From assembly GCA_963767635.1 (NCBI GenBank), contig CAVYEM010000001.1, forward strand, positions 930,001 through 994,000: a stretch of DNA of 64,000 nucleotides, in the 5' to 3' direction. Made by a program: the position numbers and the translations under genes. Source of the DNA: CAVYEM01 sp963767635. GTDB taxonomy: Bacteria; Vulcanimicrobiota; Vulcanimicrobiia; Vulcanimicrobiales; Vulcanimicrobiaceae. Each line of letters starts with the position of its first letter. The first letter of the stretch is position 1. The notes below the pieces were generated by a model that saw only the letters and a list, made by a program, of their open reading frames with translations, was not told the origin of the DNA and did not search any database. Below, piece after piece: positions 26,464-34,593 of the stretch.

Positions 26464-27167
26464 CGCAAACGGGAACCGCTTGCGATGAGCCGCTGGGCGT
26501 TGACGGCCTGAACCAAGACGGTGAAAATGGATGCGTAGACGATGATTTTTTGCGCCGTTGCCTGGATCGCTGCGCCTTGCGGCGTTGCAGCCGACGGTCC
26601 GGCGGTGAGCAGCGCGACGTACGCGGCCAGCAGAATCGCAAAGGCGCTAAACACGTACAGAAACCGGCGCGGGAATCCCGGCGCCATCGCGGAGGCTATG
26701 CCGCACAGGATCACCGCGAGCAGAAACGAGCGGAATGCCCATTGCACGAAATCGTTGTGTGCGGCCAGATACAGATCCCACGGCGTGGCGGCAACGCCTG
26801 CAAAACAAATGCCGGCAACGACCCCGCAGAACGCGCCCGCCGTGCTGATCCGGCGAGAGTTCGTCGAAGGCGCAAACAGCGCGCAAAACGCAACGAAGAA
26901 CAGCGACACGGCAATTGCCGTCGCGACCAGGGCGATGCAAAACAACACCAGGGAAGGCACGTTGGCATGACCTCCGTACGTCCTCGTCTGACCCAAATCG
27001 CTGAAAAAGTTCGAGAAGAAGGCGTAACCGCGGCTCTGGGGATCACCGACGCGGCCGCCGGGATACAGCAGCATTGCGGCCACCGTCAGCACGAAAAACA
27101 CCACGCTGGCCGCGATGACGAGCTGAAACGGGCCGACGACCCGTCGCCACTGCGCTTCAAGGGCCAT
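26460..27167 (-). CDS. Multi-pass membrane protein, DUF998-like
   Basis: This 235-residue protein has about six hydrophobic segments (near 12-32, 65-90, 105-125, 133-155, 160-185 and 205-225). NFFSDLGQTRTYGG between the first two resembles the SDLG motif of DUF998 membrane proteins. I am not certain of the family. The ATG at 27167 has GAGGAG 11 bases upstream. An in-frame ATG at 27200 is possible, but its GGGAGG touches the start codon. It is translationally coupled to hyuA, which hints at uptake or sensing related to that enzyme. This is inference only. Confidence 0.6.
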   Translation of the reverse strand: MALEAQWRRVVGPFQLVIAASVVFFVLTVAAMLLYPGGRVGDPQSRGYAFFSNFFSDLGQTRTYGGHANVPSLVLFCIALVATAIAVSLFFVAFCALFAPSTNSRRISTAGAFCGVVAGICFAGVAATPWDLYLAAHNDFVQWAFRSFLLAVILCGIASAMAPGFPRRFLYVFSAFAILLAAYVALLTAGPSAATPQGAAIQATAQKIIVYASIFTVLVQAVNAQRLIASGSRLR

Positions 27168-27249
27168 GCCGGCGGATTCTCCTCGAGGGAGGCTGCTCAT
27201 CCTCCCGCTCGTTCACCTACTTGTCCAACCGCTCGTGTCGTAGTGCGCG

Positions 27250-27285
27250 TTGACATCATGATGCCTGCCTATTACCATCATGATG
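27250..27285 (+). promoter_or_regulatory. vapBC promoter with two 10-bp palindromes
   Basis: CATCATGATG, a perfect palindrome, occurs at 27254-27263 and again at 27276-27285, so the centres are 22 bp apart (about two helical turns). TTGACA at 27250-27255 overlaps the first copy. A weak -10 (TACCAT, 27273-27278, 17-bp spacing) overlaps the second copy, which ends on the first base of the vapB GTG. This is the arrangement expected for autorepression by a ribbon-helix-helix antitoxin. Confidence 0.55.
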
Positions 27286-27530
27286 TGCGCACGACCCTTA
27301 CGCTAGACGATGACGTTGCCGCAAAACTCGCGCAGGAAGTCCGGCGCAGTGGACGGCCCTTCCGCAGCGTCGTCAACGAAACGTTGCGGCTTGGGCTCCT
27401 GCGCCGGTCGCCGGAAGCAGCGCGAACGCCGTTTCGGGTCCGCACTCACGATCTGGGCATGCGAGCCGGCATTGACGTGACCAACGTCGAGGAGCTTTTC
27501 GACCGGCTCGACGGTCCTGGGCGGCAGTGA
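27285..27530 (+). CDS. vapB: VapB-type ribbon-helix-helix antitoxin
   Basis: The product begins RTTLTLDDDVAAKLAQEVRR, the ribbon-helix-helix DNA-binding fold, and has PFRSVVNETLRLGL as the second helix. The C-terminal tail (about residues 45-81) should wrap the toxin. The GTG at 27285 reproduces the usual family N-terminus (M-R-T-T-L-x-L-D). ATGs at 27258 and 27261 would add nine or eight residues. If transcription starts near 27285 the message is nearly leaderless. It ends inside the start of vapC. Confidence 0.8.
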   Translation: MRTTLTLDDDVAAKLAQEVRRSGRPFRSVVNETLRLGLLRRSPEAARTPFRVRTHDLGMRAGIDVTNVEELFDRLDGPGRQ

Positions 27531-27958
27531 AGCTCGTCGACGTCAATCTGTTGCTCTATGCCCATGACCGTCGTTCGCCGCTGCACGTGCGGGCGCGTGA
27601 ATGGTTCGAGCAATGCATGGCGCAGCCCGAACCGGTGGCGTTTGCTCCGGCCACCATCGTGGCGTTTCTGCGCCTCGTGACCGATTCGCGCGTTTTCGCG
27701 AGGCCGCTGCACATCGCTGCGGCAGTCGAAATCGTCAACGATTGGCTGACTGCGGAACGTGCCGTATTCGCCGTGCCGACGGAGCGGCATTGGGATATCC
27801 TGCGCGCGTTGGCTGTCGCATCACAGGCTACGGCAGCATTGCTGCCCGACGCGCATTTGGCCGCCTGCGCTATTGAGCACGGCGCCACGCTCTGTACGCA
27901 CGATCGCGACTTCTCGCGCTTTCCCGGGCTGCGCGTCGAATTTCCGCTCGCGTCCTGA
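27527..27958 (+). CDS. vapC: VapC-type PIN-domain ribonuclease toxin
   Basis: This 143-residue PIN-domain protein has the acidic active-site residues expected: D5 in KLVDVNLLLYAHD, a glutamate after the first helices, LLPDAHLAACAIEHGATL (aspartate near residue 108) and THDRDFSRFPGL (aspartates near 125-127). VapC toxins cut tRNA or rRNA. The target here is unknown. The GTG start overlaps the vapB stop (GTGA), the normal antitoxin-first layout. Confidence 0.88.
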   Translation: MKLVDVNLLLYAHDRRSPLHVRAREWFEQCMAQPEPVAFAPATIVAFLRLVTDSRVFARPLHIAAAVEIVNDWLTAERAVFAVPTERHWDILRALAVASQATAALLPDAHLAACAIEHGATLCTHDRDFSRFPGLRVEFPLAS

Positions 27959-27998
27959 GCAGCGAACTTTAGCCTTTCGGCGAATGCCGGAGCCGGCA

Positions 27999-28027
27999 TT
28001 GACATCGAACGTATGTTCGATTAGGAT
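27999..28027 (+). promoter_or_regulatory. SOS-regulated promoter of imuA-imuB-dnaE2 (LexA box)
   Basis: TTGACA (27999-28004) and TAGGAT (28022-28027) are 17 bases apart. The spacer contains CGAACGTATGTTCG (28006-28019), a perfect match to the Bacillus/Gram-positive LexA consensus CGAAC-RNRY-GTTCG. A repressor bound there would fully block the promoter. It lies 10 bases before imuA, as expected for an SOS-induced mutagenesis cassette. Confidence 0.9.
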
Positions 28028-28036
28028 CGTGCTCCC

Positions 28037-28780
28037 ATGGACCCGCACATCGACCGCTCCGCCACCTTCGCCGCGCTCAAATCCGGCTTGGATGCGCGAG
28101 CAGCCGGCCGCATCGTTGCCCTCGCGCAGGACGCTTTTTCCACGGGGTTTTCGCCGCTAGACCGCATCTTAGGCGGGGGATTTCCGCGCGGCCTACTGGG
28201 GACGCTCGAAGGGCAGGCAAGCTCCGGTCGTACGGCCATTTTGGCCGGAATGCTGGCCGGCGCGACCCGGAACGGTCTGGCCGCGATCGTCGACGACGGA
28301 ACGCTGTATCCGCCGGATTTGGAACGCGCAGGCGTGTGCCTGGCGCGCATGCTGGTAGTCGGAGCCCGAACTCCGGTTGAAGTCGCGCGCTGCGCGGATA
28401 TTGTGCTGCGCTCACGCGCCTTTGCCGTCGTCGCGATGCCCGCCGCGCCGCTGCGCGCCTCGGTGTGGTCGCGCTTGTGCGGGCTTGCGCAAAAGGCCGG
28501 AGCGGTGCTGCTCGCGCTCGGCTCGCACGCCGGGACGGAGCTGGCCTATTTCGCTTCGACCCGCGTGCGCTGCGCGATCGATCGCGTGGTGTGGTCGGGG
28601 CAAAGCGGCGTGCTGTGCGAACTCGCCGGGTACGAGCTCTGCGCGCACGTGCTCAAACATCGGCGCGCGGCGCCGGGCGCGACGACCCGCTTGCGCATTG
28701 GAAACGCGCGCGGCGCGCTCACGCGCGAATGTGCCGTTTCATCGCAACGGCACGAGCGTACGGTATGCTTGGCGCGATAG
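28037..28780 (+). CDS. imuA: ImuA-like RecA-fold protein of the mutagenesis cassette
   Basis: ImuA/ImuA' proteins are RecA-like partners of ImuB and DnaE2 in damage-induced mutagenesis. The 247-residue protein has FSTGFSPLDRILGGGFPRGLLG, the RecA-type lead-in, followed by a Walker A-like EGQASSGRTAI whose usual GxxxxGK[ST] lysine is replaced by arginine. A hydrophobic strand near 110-120 precedes the Walker B region. It sits directly under an SOS promoter and overlaps imuB by 16 bases. Order imuA-imuB-dnaE2 is diagnostic, and the sequence alone would be weaker evidence. Confidence 0.8.
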   Translation: MDPHIDRSATFAALKSGLDARAAGRIVALAQDAFSTGFSPLDRILGGGFPRGLLGTLEGQASSGRTAILAGMLAGATRNGLAAIVDDGTLYPPDLERAGVCLARMLVVGARTPVEVARCADIVLRSRAFAVVAMPAAPLRASVWSRLCGLAQKAGAVLLALGSHAGTELAYFASTRVRCAIDRVVWSGQSGVLCELAGYELCAHVLKHRRAAPGATTRLRIGNARGALTRECAVSSQRHERTVCLAR

Positions 28781-30261
28781 CTGCGCCAAAAACGCAACTG
28801 CTCTGCGTTCACGTTGCGGCCTTTGAGCTCGCAATAGCGCGGCGCGAGCATCCTGGTGTTCCGCCGGACGAACCGGCAGTGCTCGCGGACAAGTCCGATC
28901 GCGGACGGATCGTCGAACTCGATCCTGCCGCCCACGCATTAGGTGCGCGCATCGGCCAGACGGTGCTCCAAGCGCGTGCCGCAGCCGGCGGCGTACACGT
29001 GCTCGTGCGCGATGTGCGCCAATCGCGCTTGGTATGGAACGACATGCTCGATGCGCTGGATGCCGTCTCGCCGCTGGTGGACGATAGCGGCGAAGGCACG
29101 GCGTACTTGGACATGCGCGGCATCGACGGCGATGCGCCGCAGTGGATCGCACGCGCACTGCACGCGCTGCGCCGTTTCGATTTGCCGGTGTGCGCCGCTG
29201 TGGGCGAAAACAAATTTCTGGCGCGCGCGCGCACGTACGCACCGGACGGCCGGATCGACGACCTTGCGATCGACGTGCTGCAACTCGAACCGCGCGTCGT
29301 CGAGCGTCTCCATCTGCTCGGCGTGCGTACGCTGGGCGAACTCGCGGCGCTGCCGCATGGGCCGTTCGTGCGGCGTTTCGGCAAAGCGTCGGCGGCGTGG
29401 CACGATCGGGCGCGCGGCATCGATTCAACGCCGTTTCAACCGCGCGCGCACGAACTGCAGATCGACGCTGCTGCATACGGCGAGGGAAACGTGGAAGCCG
29501 AAGAGCAAGTCCTCTTCGCGCTGCGCGTTCTGGCGGATCGGGTGTGTAACGATTTAGAACGAGCCGGCAAAGCGGCCGGCGCGGTGCAAGTGCATTTCGA
29601 ATGTGAGTCGGGAGACGACTACGATGTAGATGCCGGATTCGCGCAGGCGACGAGCGACGCGCGCACGATGCTCGACGTCGTGCGCGCGAAACTGGAAGGC
29701 ATCACGTTCATCTCGCCGATCAACGGGCTGCGCATGCAGGTCCGTGGACTCGAAGAGTGCGGTGCCGTTGCCACGCTGTTCGGACAGCATCAGCCAAACG
29801 CCGGCGCGCTTGCCGTAGCGCTCGCGCGGTTGCAGGCCGTTACGCATCACGCGCCCCAGTGCGCGCGCACGCGTGCGGCGTCCCGGTTGGAAGACCGCTT
29901 TGCGTACGATCCGTTCTCGTGCCGGACGAACTTTAGTGCTTGTCACCCTGAGCCTGCTTGTCACCCTGAGCCTGCTTGTCACCCTGAGCCTGCTTGTCAC
30001 CCTGAGCCTGTCGAAGGGTTTGGCGCACCCCAACTGCGCCTCGGCGACGTACAAGAAATCGACGTGGCGATTTGCGGAAATGCGCCGGTGCGCGTGCACG
30101 GCAAACGCGTTCTGGATTGTGCGGGCCCATGGCGCGTGGACGACGCCTGGTTCGATGCACCGACCGTGCGCGACGAATACGACGTGCTGCTCGAAGACGG
30201 AATGCTCTGTCGCATCTACCGCCAAGGCCGGCAATGGTATTTGCGAGGCACCTATGATTGA
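28765..30261 (+). CDS. imuB: ImuB, Y-family polymerase-like protein of the mutagenesis cassette
   Basis: ImuB is a catalytically inactive Y-family relative that bridges the sliding clamp and DnaE2. The start at ATG 28765 gives 498 residues. The N-terminus (LLCVHVAAFELAIARRE) lacks the D-x-D metal site of active Y polymerases, as in other ImuB proteins. A helix-hairpin-helix-like RLHLLGVRTLGELAALP lies near residue 182 and the little-finger region follows. At about residues 392-417 an insertion encodes four CHPEP units, the last in CHPEPVEG; it corresponds to a dispersed DNA repeat inserted in frame. The C-terminus (GRQWYLRGTYD) is typical. Confidence 0.87.
   Translation: MLGAIAAPKTQLLCVHVAAFELAIARREHPGVPPDEPAVLADKSDRGRIVELDPAAHALGARIGQTVLQARAAAGGVHVLVRDVRQSRLVWNDMLDALDAVSPLVDDSGEGTAYLDMRGIDGDAPQWIARALHALRRFDLPVCAAVGENKFLARARTYAPDGRIDDLAIDVLQLEPRVVERLHLLGVRTLGELAALPHGPFVRRFGKASAAWHDRARGIDSTPFQPRAHELQIDAAAYGEGNVEAEEQVLFALRVLADRVCNDLERAGKAAGAVQVHFECESGDDYDVDAGFAQATSDARTMLDVVRAKLEGITFISPINGLRMQVRGLEECGAVATLFGQHQPNAGALAVALARLQAVTHHAPQCARTRAASRLEDRFAYDPFSCRTNFSACHPEPACHPEPACHPEPACHPEPVEGFGAPQLRLGDVQEIDVAICGNAPVRVHGKRVLDCAGPWRVDDAWFDAPTVRDEYDVLLEDGMLCRIYRQGRQWYLRGTYD
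29938..30020. repeat. Dispersed repeat (CTTGTCACCCTGAGCCTG) inserted in frame in imuB
   Basis: Four direct copies of an 18-bp unit, CTTGTCACCCTGAGCCTG, run head to tail, and the last continues as TCGAAGGGTTTGG. The same family (TTGTCACCCTGAGC...GTCGAAGGGT) recurs several times at 59411-59690. CCCTGAGCCTGTCGAAGGG is an imperfect inverted repeat. The 18-bp period keeps the imuB frame open, adding about 26 residues. Confidence 0.9.
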
Positions 30262-30263
30262 CG

Positions 30264-33200
30264 ATGCGCGGCTACGCAGAACTCCATTGCCACTCAAACT
30301 TCACTTTTTTGGAAGGCGGTTCGCATCCCGAAGAGCTGATCGAATCTGGCCGGGAACTCGGGATTCATGCCCTGGCAATCACCGACCGCGACGGACTCTA
30401 CGGCGCCGTGCGCTTTGCGCACGCAGCTGCCGAAAATGCGCTTCCCGGCATCATCGGCAGCGAATTGACGTGCGCCGGCGGCGACCCCTTCGTCGTGCTC
30501 GTGCAGAACGAGCGCGGCTATGCGAATCTGTGCGACCTCATCTCTCTCGGGCAACTGCGCGGCAGCAAAGGCGCCCCCAAACTGCGCGAAGATGATCTCG
30601 ACGAGCGCACCGAGGGACTGATCGCATTGTGCAGCGAGCCGGATGCTCGGCGCATTCGCGCGTTATGCGGACGCTTCGAACACCGGCTCTACCTCGAATT
30701 GCAGCACCACCTGTACGCCCAGGATGCGCGCACGTGCCGGCAGCTCATCGAACTCGCGCGGGATCTGCAACTGCCGTATGTCGCGACCAACGGCGTGATG
30801 TACGCGCGAAAAGAGCACGCGCGCTTGGCCGACGTGCTCCGTTGCGTCAAAAACAACACGACTTTGGCACAGGCGCGAGCGGACGCGCTGCTCCGGCCCA
30901 ACGCGGAATATCATCTCAAAACGCCGCGCATGATGGCCCAGATTTTTTCCGGCTATCCCCAAGCCATAGAGAATACGCTGGCAATTGCCGAGCGGTGCGA
31001 ATTTCGACTGAGCCGCCTCAGCGGCCAGTTCCCGGTTTTTGAGGTGCCCGATGGATTCACGCGGCAAAGCTACTTGCGCGATTTGGTCTATCGCGGCGCT
31101 GCCGCACGCTACGGCGTTCCGCTCGCTTCCAACGTGGAGCGCCAGTTGGAATACGAGCTCGGAATGATCGCCAAGATGGACTTGGCCGGATATTTTTTGA
31201 TCGTTTGGGACATCGTGCGCGCCGCCGGGGAACTGGGCGTGCTCTGCCAGGGCCGCGGCTCCGCCGCGAACAGCGCGGTGTGCTACGCGCTGGGCATCAC
31301 GGCGGTCGATCCCATCGGCATGGATCTGCTGTTCGAACGGTTCATGTCCGAAGGCCGGCAAGAGATTCCCGACATCGACGTCGACTTCGCGCACCAAGAC
31401 CGCGAGAAAGTCATTCAGTACGTGTACGGCCGGTACGGGCGCACGCACGCCGCGATGGCCGCAGAAGTCGTTACATACCATACGCGTTCGGCGATTCGCG
31501 ACATCGGCAAAGCCATCGGCCTCACTCCGGCGCAAGTCGATGCGGTCGCAAACGATTACGACGCACGCGAATCGCTCGCCGGCACGACCGGCATGGCCCG
31601 CCGCCAAGGGGCCGAACAGGCTGCTCATTCCGAGCCCCCACCCCGCGGCGTACCGCGCAAAGCGCCGTTAGGGCATGCGCACGACTATCACGGCTTTCAC
31701 GGTCGCGATTACGGCGACGATCCCGATCCGCACGTGAAAGCTCCGATCGGCGGCGAGTTGGGTGAGCGGCTGTTTTCGTTGTGCCGCCGCATCGAGGGCT
31801 TTCCGCGCCATATGGGGATTCATTCGGGCGGTATGGTGATCACGCGCGATCCGCTCGTACGCGTGGCTCCGGTGGAATGGGCAACGATGCGCGACCGCAC
31901 GATCGTTCAATGGGACAAAGACGATCTGCAGGATCTGGGCCTCATCAAGATCGACTTGCTGGGCCTCGGAATGCTCTCGCTATTGCGCGAAGCATTCGCG
32001 CTGCACGAGCGCGTGCATCCCGGCGAGCCGCGTCTGGCGCTGCATACGATACCGCACGACGATCCGGCGACATACCGCATGATGCAGAAAGCCGATACCA
32101 TCGGCGTGTTCCAAATCGAATCTCGCGCACAGCAATCGATGCTGCCGCGCATGAAGCCCACATGCTTTTACGACATCGTCATGCAAGTCGCAATCATTCG
32201 TCCGGGCCCCATCCAAGGCCAGATGATCCATCCATTTTTGCGCCGGCGCAGCGGCATGGAGCCGGTAACGTATCCTCATCCAAAACTCAAGCCCGTGCTC
32301 GAACGCACCATGGGCGTGCCGCTCTTTCAAGAACAGGGCATGCGCATGGCCATTGAGGCGGCCGGGTTCTCTCCCGCGCAGGCCGACAAGCTGCGCCGCG
32401 CGATGGGACACAAACGCTCGCACGAGCGCATGCGCGAAATCTATCCCAAACTCGTGGAGGGGATGGTGGAGAACGGGATCGACCGCGCCGCAGCCGAGCA
32501 GCTCTTTCATATGCTCGAAGGTTTTGCCGATTACGGGTTCCCCGAATCACATGCGGCGAGTTTTGCGCTGCTCGCCTACGAGTCGGCGTATATGAAATGC
32601 CGGCATCCCGCAATCTTTGCCGCCGCAATTCTGAACGTGCAGCCGATGGGCTTTTATTCGACCGAAGTGCTCGTCAACGATGCGCGCCGCCACAACGTCG
32701 AAATCAAGCCCATCACCGTGAACGCGAGCGAGTATTGGAGTTTTGCCGAGCGCTCGAGCGGACAAGGCGCGCTGCGCTTGGGATTTCACCTCGTTCGCGG
32801 TTTGGGCGAAGCGCAGCGAGCATGCCTGCAGGCGGCGATCGCGCAGGGTCCATTCGCGAACTTGCTCGATTTTGCGCACCGGACCCAACTCGAGAAGGAA
32901 GCTATAGAAAATCTGGCGATTGCCGGGGCATTTGCGCCGTGGTTTCGTTCTCGCCGTGAAGCGATGTGGGCGCTGCGCGGATTGGACGAGCGCGAAACGC
33001 GCGGCGAACTGGGACGCATGATGGACGTCGAAGAACCGGCGGCGCGCTTGGAGGCGATTTCGCCGCGCCAGGAAACCGCGTTCGATCTGTGGTCGACGGG
33101 CGTTTCCCCCGCGCGTCAAGCCATCGCGCACATGCGTCCATTTCTCGAGCGCGAAGGCGTCATTGCGGCGGCACGGCTTGCGAATATTCCCAACAAAAGC

Positions 33201-33479
33201 CTTTGCCGCGTGGGAGGACTGGTCATCACACGGCAGCGTCCCGGCACGGCCAAAGGTTTTGTGTTTCTCACGCTGGAGGACGAGACCGGGCTGGTCAACG
33301 TCATCGTGCGTCCGGACGTGTACGAACGCTATCGCCGGACGATCCGGCGATCGATGACGGTCATCGTCGAAGGTGAGCTGCAAAAGGAAAGCGGCTGCGT
33401 AGATGTGCTTGCCCGCGCGGTGCGCTCGTTCGAGGCGTCCGATCTTTCGCGCGGCGTGCGCTCGAAAAATTTCAGCTGA
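30264..33479 (+). CDS. dnaE2: Error-prone DNA polymerase DnaE2 (ImuC)
   Basis: This is the catalytic polymerase of SOS-induced translesion synthesis. The 1071-residue protein starts with a PHP domain (ELHCHSNFTFLEGGSHPEEL). The polymerase core has GRGSAANSAVCYALGIT (near 333) and the catalytic PDIDVDF aspartates (near 372), then HMGIHSGGMVI. IIRPGPIQG and GFADYGFPESHAASFALLAY follow, and a C-terminal OB fold has VGGLVITRQRPGTAKGFVFL. Length and HCHSNFTFLEGGSHP favour DnaE2 over replicative DnaE1. A His/Pro-rich insert occupies about residues 444-493. ATG 30264 is chosen; a TTG at 30258 overlaps the imuB stop. Confidence 0.94.
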   Translation: MRGYAELHCHSNFTFLEGGSHPEELIESGRELGIHALAITDRDGLYGAVRFAHAAAENALPGIIGSELTCAGGDPFVVLVQNERGYANLCDLISLGQLRGSKGAPKLREDDLDERTEGLIALCSEPDARRIRALCGRFEHRLYLELQHHLYAQDARTCRQLIELARDLQLPYVATNGVMYARKEHARLADVLRCVKNNTTLAQARADALLRPNAEYHLKTPRMMAQIFSGYPQAIENTLAIAERCEFRLSRLSGQFPVFEVPDGFTRQSYLRDLVYRGAAARYGVPLASNVERQLEYELGMIAKMDLAGYFLIVWDIVRAAGELGVLCQGRGSAANSAVCYALGITAVDPIGMDLLFERFMSEGRQEIPDIDVDFAHQDREKVIQYVYGRYGRTHAAMAAEVVTYHTRSAIRDIGKAIGLTPAQVDAVANDYDARESLAGTTGMARRQGAEQAAHSEPPPRGVPRKAPLGHAHDYHGFHGRDYGDDPDPHVKAPIGGELGERLFSLCRRIEGFPRHMGIHSGGMVITRDPLVRVAPVEWATMRDRTIVQWDKDDLQDLGLIKIDLLGLGMLSLLREAFALHERVHPGEPRLALHTIPHDDPATYRMMQKADTIGVFQIESRAQQSMLPRMKPTCFYDIVMQVAIIRPGPIQGQMIHPFLRRRSGMEPVTYPHPKLKPVLERTMGVPLFQEQGMRMAIEAAGFSPAQADKLRRAMGHKRSHERMREIYPKLVEGMVENGIDRAAAEQLFHMLEGFADYGFPESHAASFALLAYESAYMKCRHPAIFAAAILNVQPMGFYSTEVLVNDARRHNVEIKPITVNASEYWSFAERSSGQGALRLGFHLVRGLGEAQRACLQAAIAQGPFANLLDFAHRTQLEKEAIENLAIAGAFAPWFRSRREAMWALRGLDERETRGELGRMMDVEEPAARLEAISPRQETAFDLWSTGVSPARQAIAHMRPFLEREGVIAAARLANIPNKSLCRVGGLVITRQRPGTAKGFVFLTLEDETGLVNVIVRPDVYERYRRTIRRSMTVIVEGELQKESGCVDVLARAVRSFEASDLSRGVRSKNFS

Positions 33480-33564
33480 CGTGCGGCGGCGTCCGGAATT
33501 CGGTGAATATCTTGGGTAAACCTGTCGGTTCAAAAAGGACCGCCTTGGAAATCCTACTCAGGCT

Positions 33565-33927
33565 TTAGCCTTGTGATTTCCGCGATCGTTGCCGATCGCC
33601 GCTTCGCAAAGAAACCGCGTGCTGCTTCATCGAAGCTATTTTACGCGGGCGAACGGCCTGGTTTATTTCCTTGCCGCTCCTGTTGCGTGCGACTTCGAGA
33701 TCGTAGCGCGTCTGCAAATTCATCCAAAACTGGCCTGAGGTATTGAAGTAGCGTCCAAGGCGCAGCGCCGTGTCGGCCGTAATGGCGCGCCTGCCGTTGA
33801 TTATCTCAAGCACCCGTGAGGTCGGAATCTGAAGTTCGCGCGCAAGGCGATTGGCTGAGAGCGACTCCGGTTTCATGCAATCTTCGAGCAGCGTCTCTCC
33901 AGGGTGAATCGGGGACAGTATCGGCAT
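33565..33927 (-). CDS. higA: HigA-type antitoxin (XRE family)
   Basis: This 120-residue helix-turn-helix protein matches HigA antitoxins: PIHPGETLLEDCMKP at the N-terminus, then LSANRLARELQIPTSRVLEI and GRRAITADTALRLGRYFNTS, then FWMNLQTRYDLEVAR. It binds its own promoter and neutralises HigB in known systems. The ATG at 33927 is preceded by AAGGAT. The C-terminus is about 20 residues longer than usual and very basic. A 150-bp gap, containing a dispersed repeat element, separates it from higB, where a few bases would be normal. Confidence 0.88.
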   Translation of the reverse strand: MPILSPIHPGETLLEDCMKPESLSANRLARELQIPTSRVLEIINGRRAITADTALRLGRYFNTSGQFWMNLQTRYDLEVARNRSGKEINQAVRPRKIASMKQHAVSLRSGDRQRSRKSQG

Positions 33928-34014
33928 GCTGATATCCTTCAGTAGGCGATGGCCCGAAGGCCACATGGAATATATGAAAATGCATGGCCCTTCGACACCG
34001 CTGGAGGACGACGC

Positions 34015-34063
34015 GGGACAGGAGCGCCCTTCGCGATTTGTCAGGACCGGCTACGCGCGGATT
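34015..34063. repeat. Dispersed ~50-bp element, copy 2, between higB and higA
   Basis: GGGACAGGAGCGCCC...CTACGCGCGGATT resembles 12931-12983 along almost its whole length with small gaps in the centre. It occupies the middle of the unusually long space between the toxin and antitoxin genes. Its function is unknown. Confidence 0.55.
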
Positions 34064-34077
34064 CGTCATTTTGGAGG

Positions 34078-34353
34078 TCAGTGATAGTCGACGATTTCGA
34101 CCCGGTCGGCCCCGGTATCGTCCCAAACGAAGCAGATGCGCCACGTGTCGTTAATGCGGATCGAATGTTGTCCCTTACGGTCACCCTTGAGCGCTTCAAG
34201 ACTCAAACCTATACCTCGAAGGTCGTGCAATGACGTGGCCGCATCGAGTTGCAGCAAACGGCGGTGCGCAACGCGGGCGAACGGCAGAAAGCGCAGCACG
34301 CGCATGCCTCGTGCGAACCTCTCGCTGTCGTTGTCATAGAACGAGCGGATCAC
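34078..34353 (-). CDS. higB: HigB-type RelE-family toxin
   Basis: This ribosome-dependent mRNA-cleaving toxin by family has 91 residues from the GTG at 34353. It begins VIRSFYDNDSERFARGMRV, then RRLLQLDAATSLHDLRGI and LEALKGDRKGQHSIRINDTW, with the C-terminal RICFVWDDTGADRVEIVDYH, all typical of HigB. A second in-frame GTG at 34371 would add six residues; neither has a good ribosome site. Toxin-first order on the reverse strand is the higBA arrangement. Confidence 0.88.
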   Translation of the reverse strand: MIRSFYDNDSERFARGMRVLRFLPFARVAHRRLLQLDAATSLHDLRGIGLSLEALKGDRKGQHSIRINDTWRICFVWDDTGADRVEIVDYH

Positions 34354-34593
34354 GGGTAGTGAGTTTAGCACGCGCGGCGTATATACGTCAAGCAGTTAGG
34401 AGCGCACAACCTGCTATGGGGCGGTATCCCGCACGAGAACTTCGTTCCAAAAGGGAAGCCTTTGAATACTCGTTGCAATACCGGTCTTTCATAGTGCACG
34501 AGCCGATAAGGCTGAGCTGCGGCTGAAGGCAAAATAGTCGTTGAGAGCGCCGTCTTCGCGTGATTCAAATGCGGCTGGGTTTCCCACTGTGCG

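Noticed and set aside
26436..27257. Long plus-strand frame running into vapB from hyuA
   Set aside because: It is antisense to the membrane-protein gene; only the part from the GTG at 27285 (or ATG 27258) matches a ribbon-helix-helix antitoxin.
34354..34593. Continuation of the TonB-like protein in another frame towards higB
   Set aside because: The alternate frame has no recognisable motif and a composition unlike the upstream protein; treated as intergenic.
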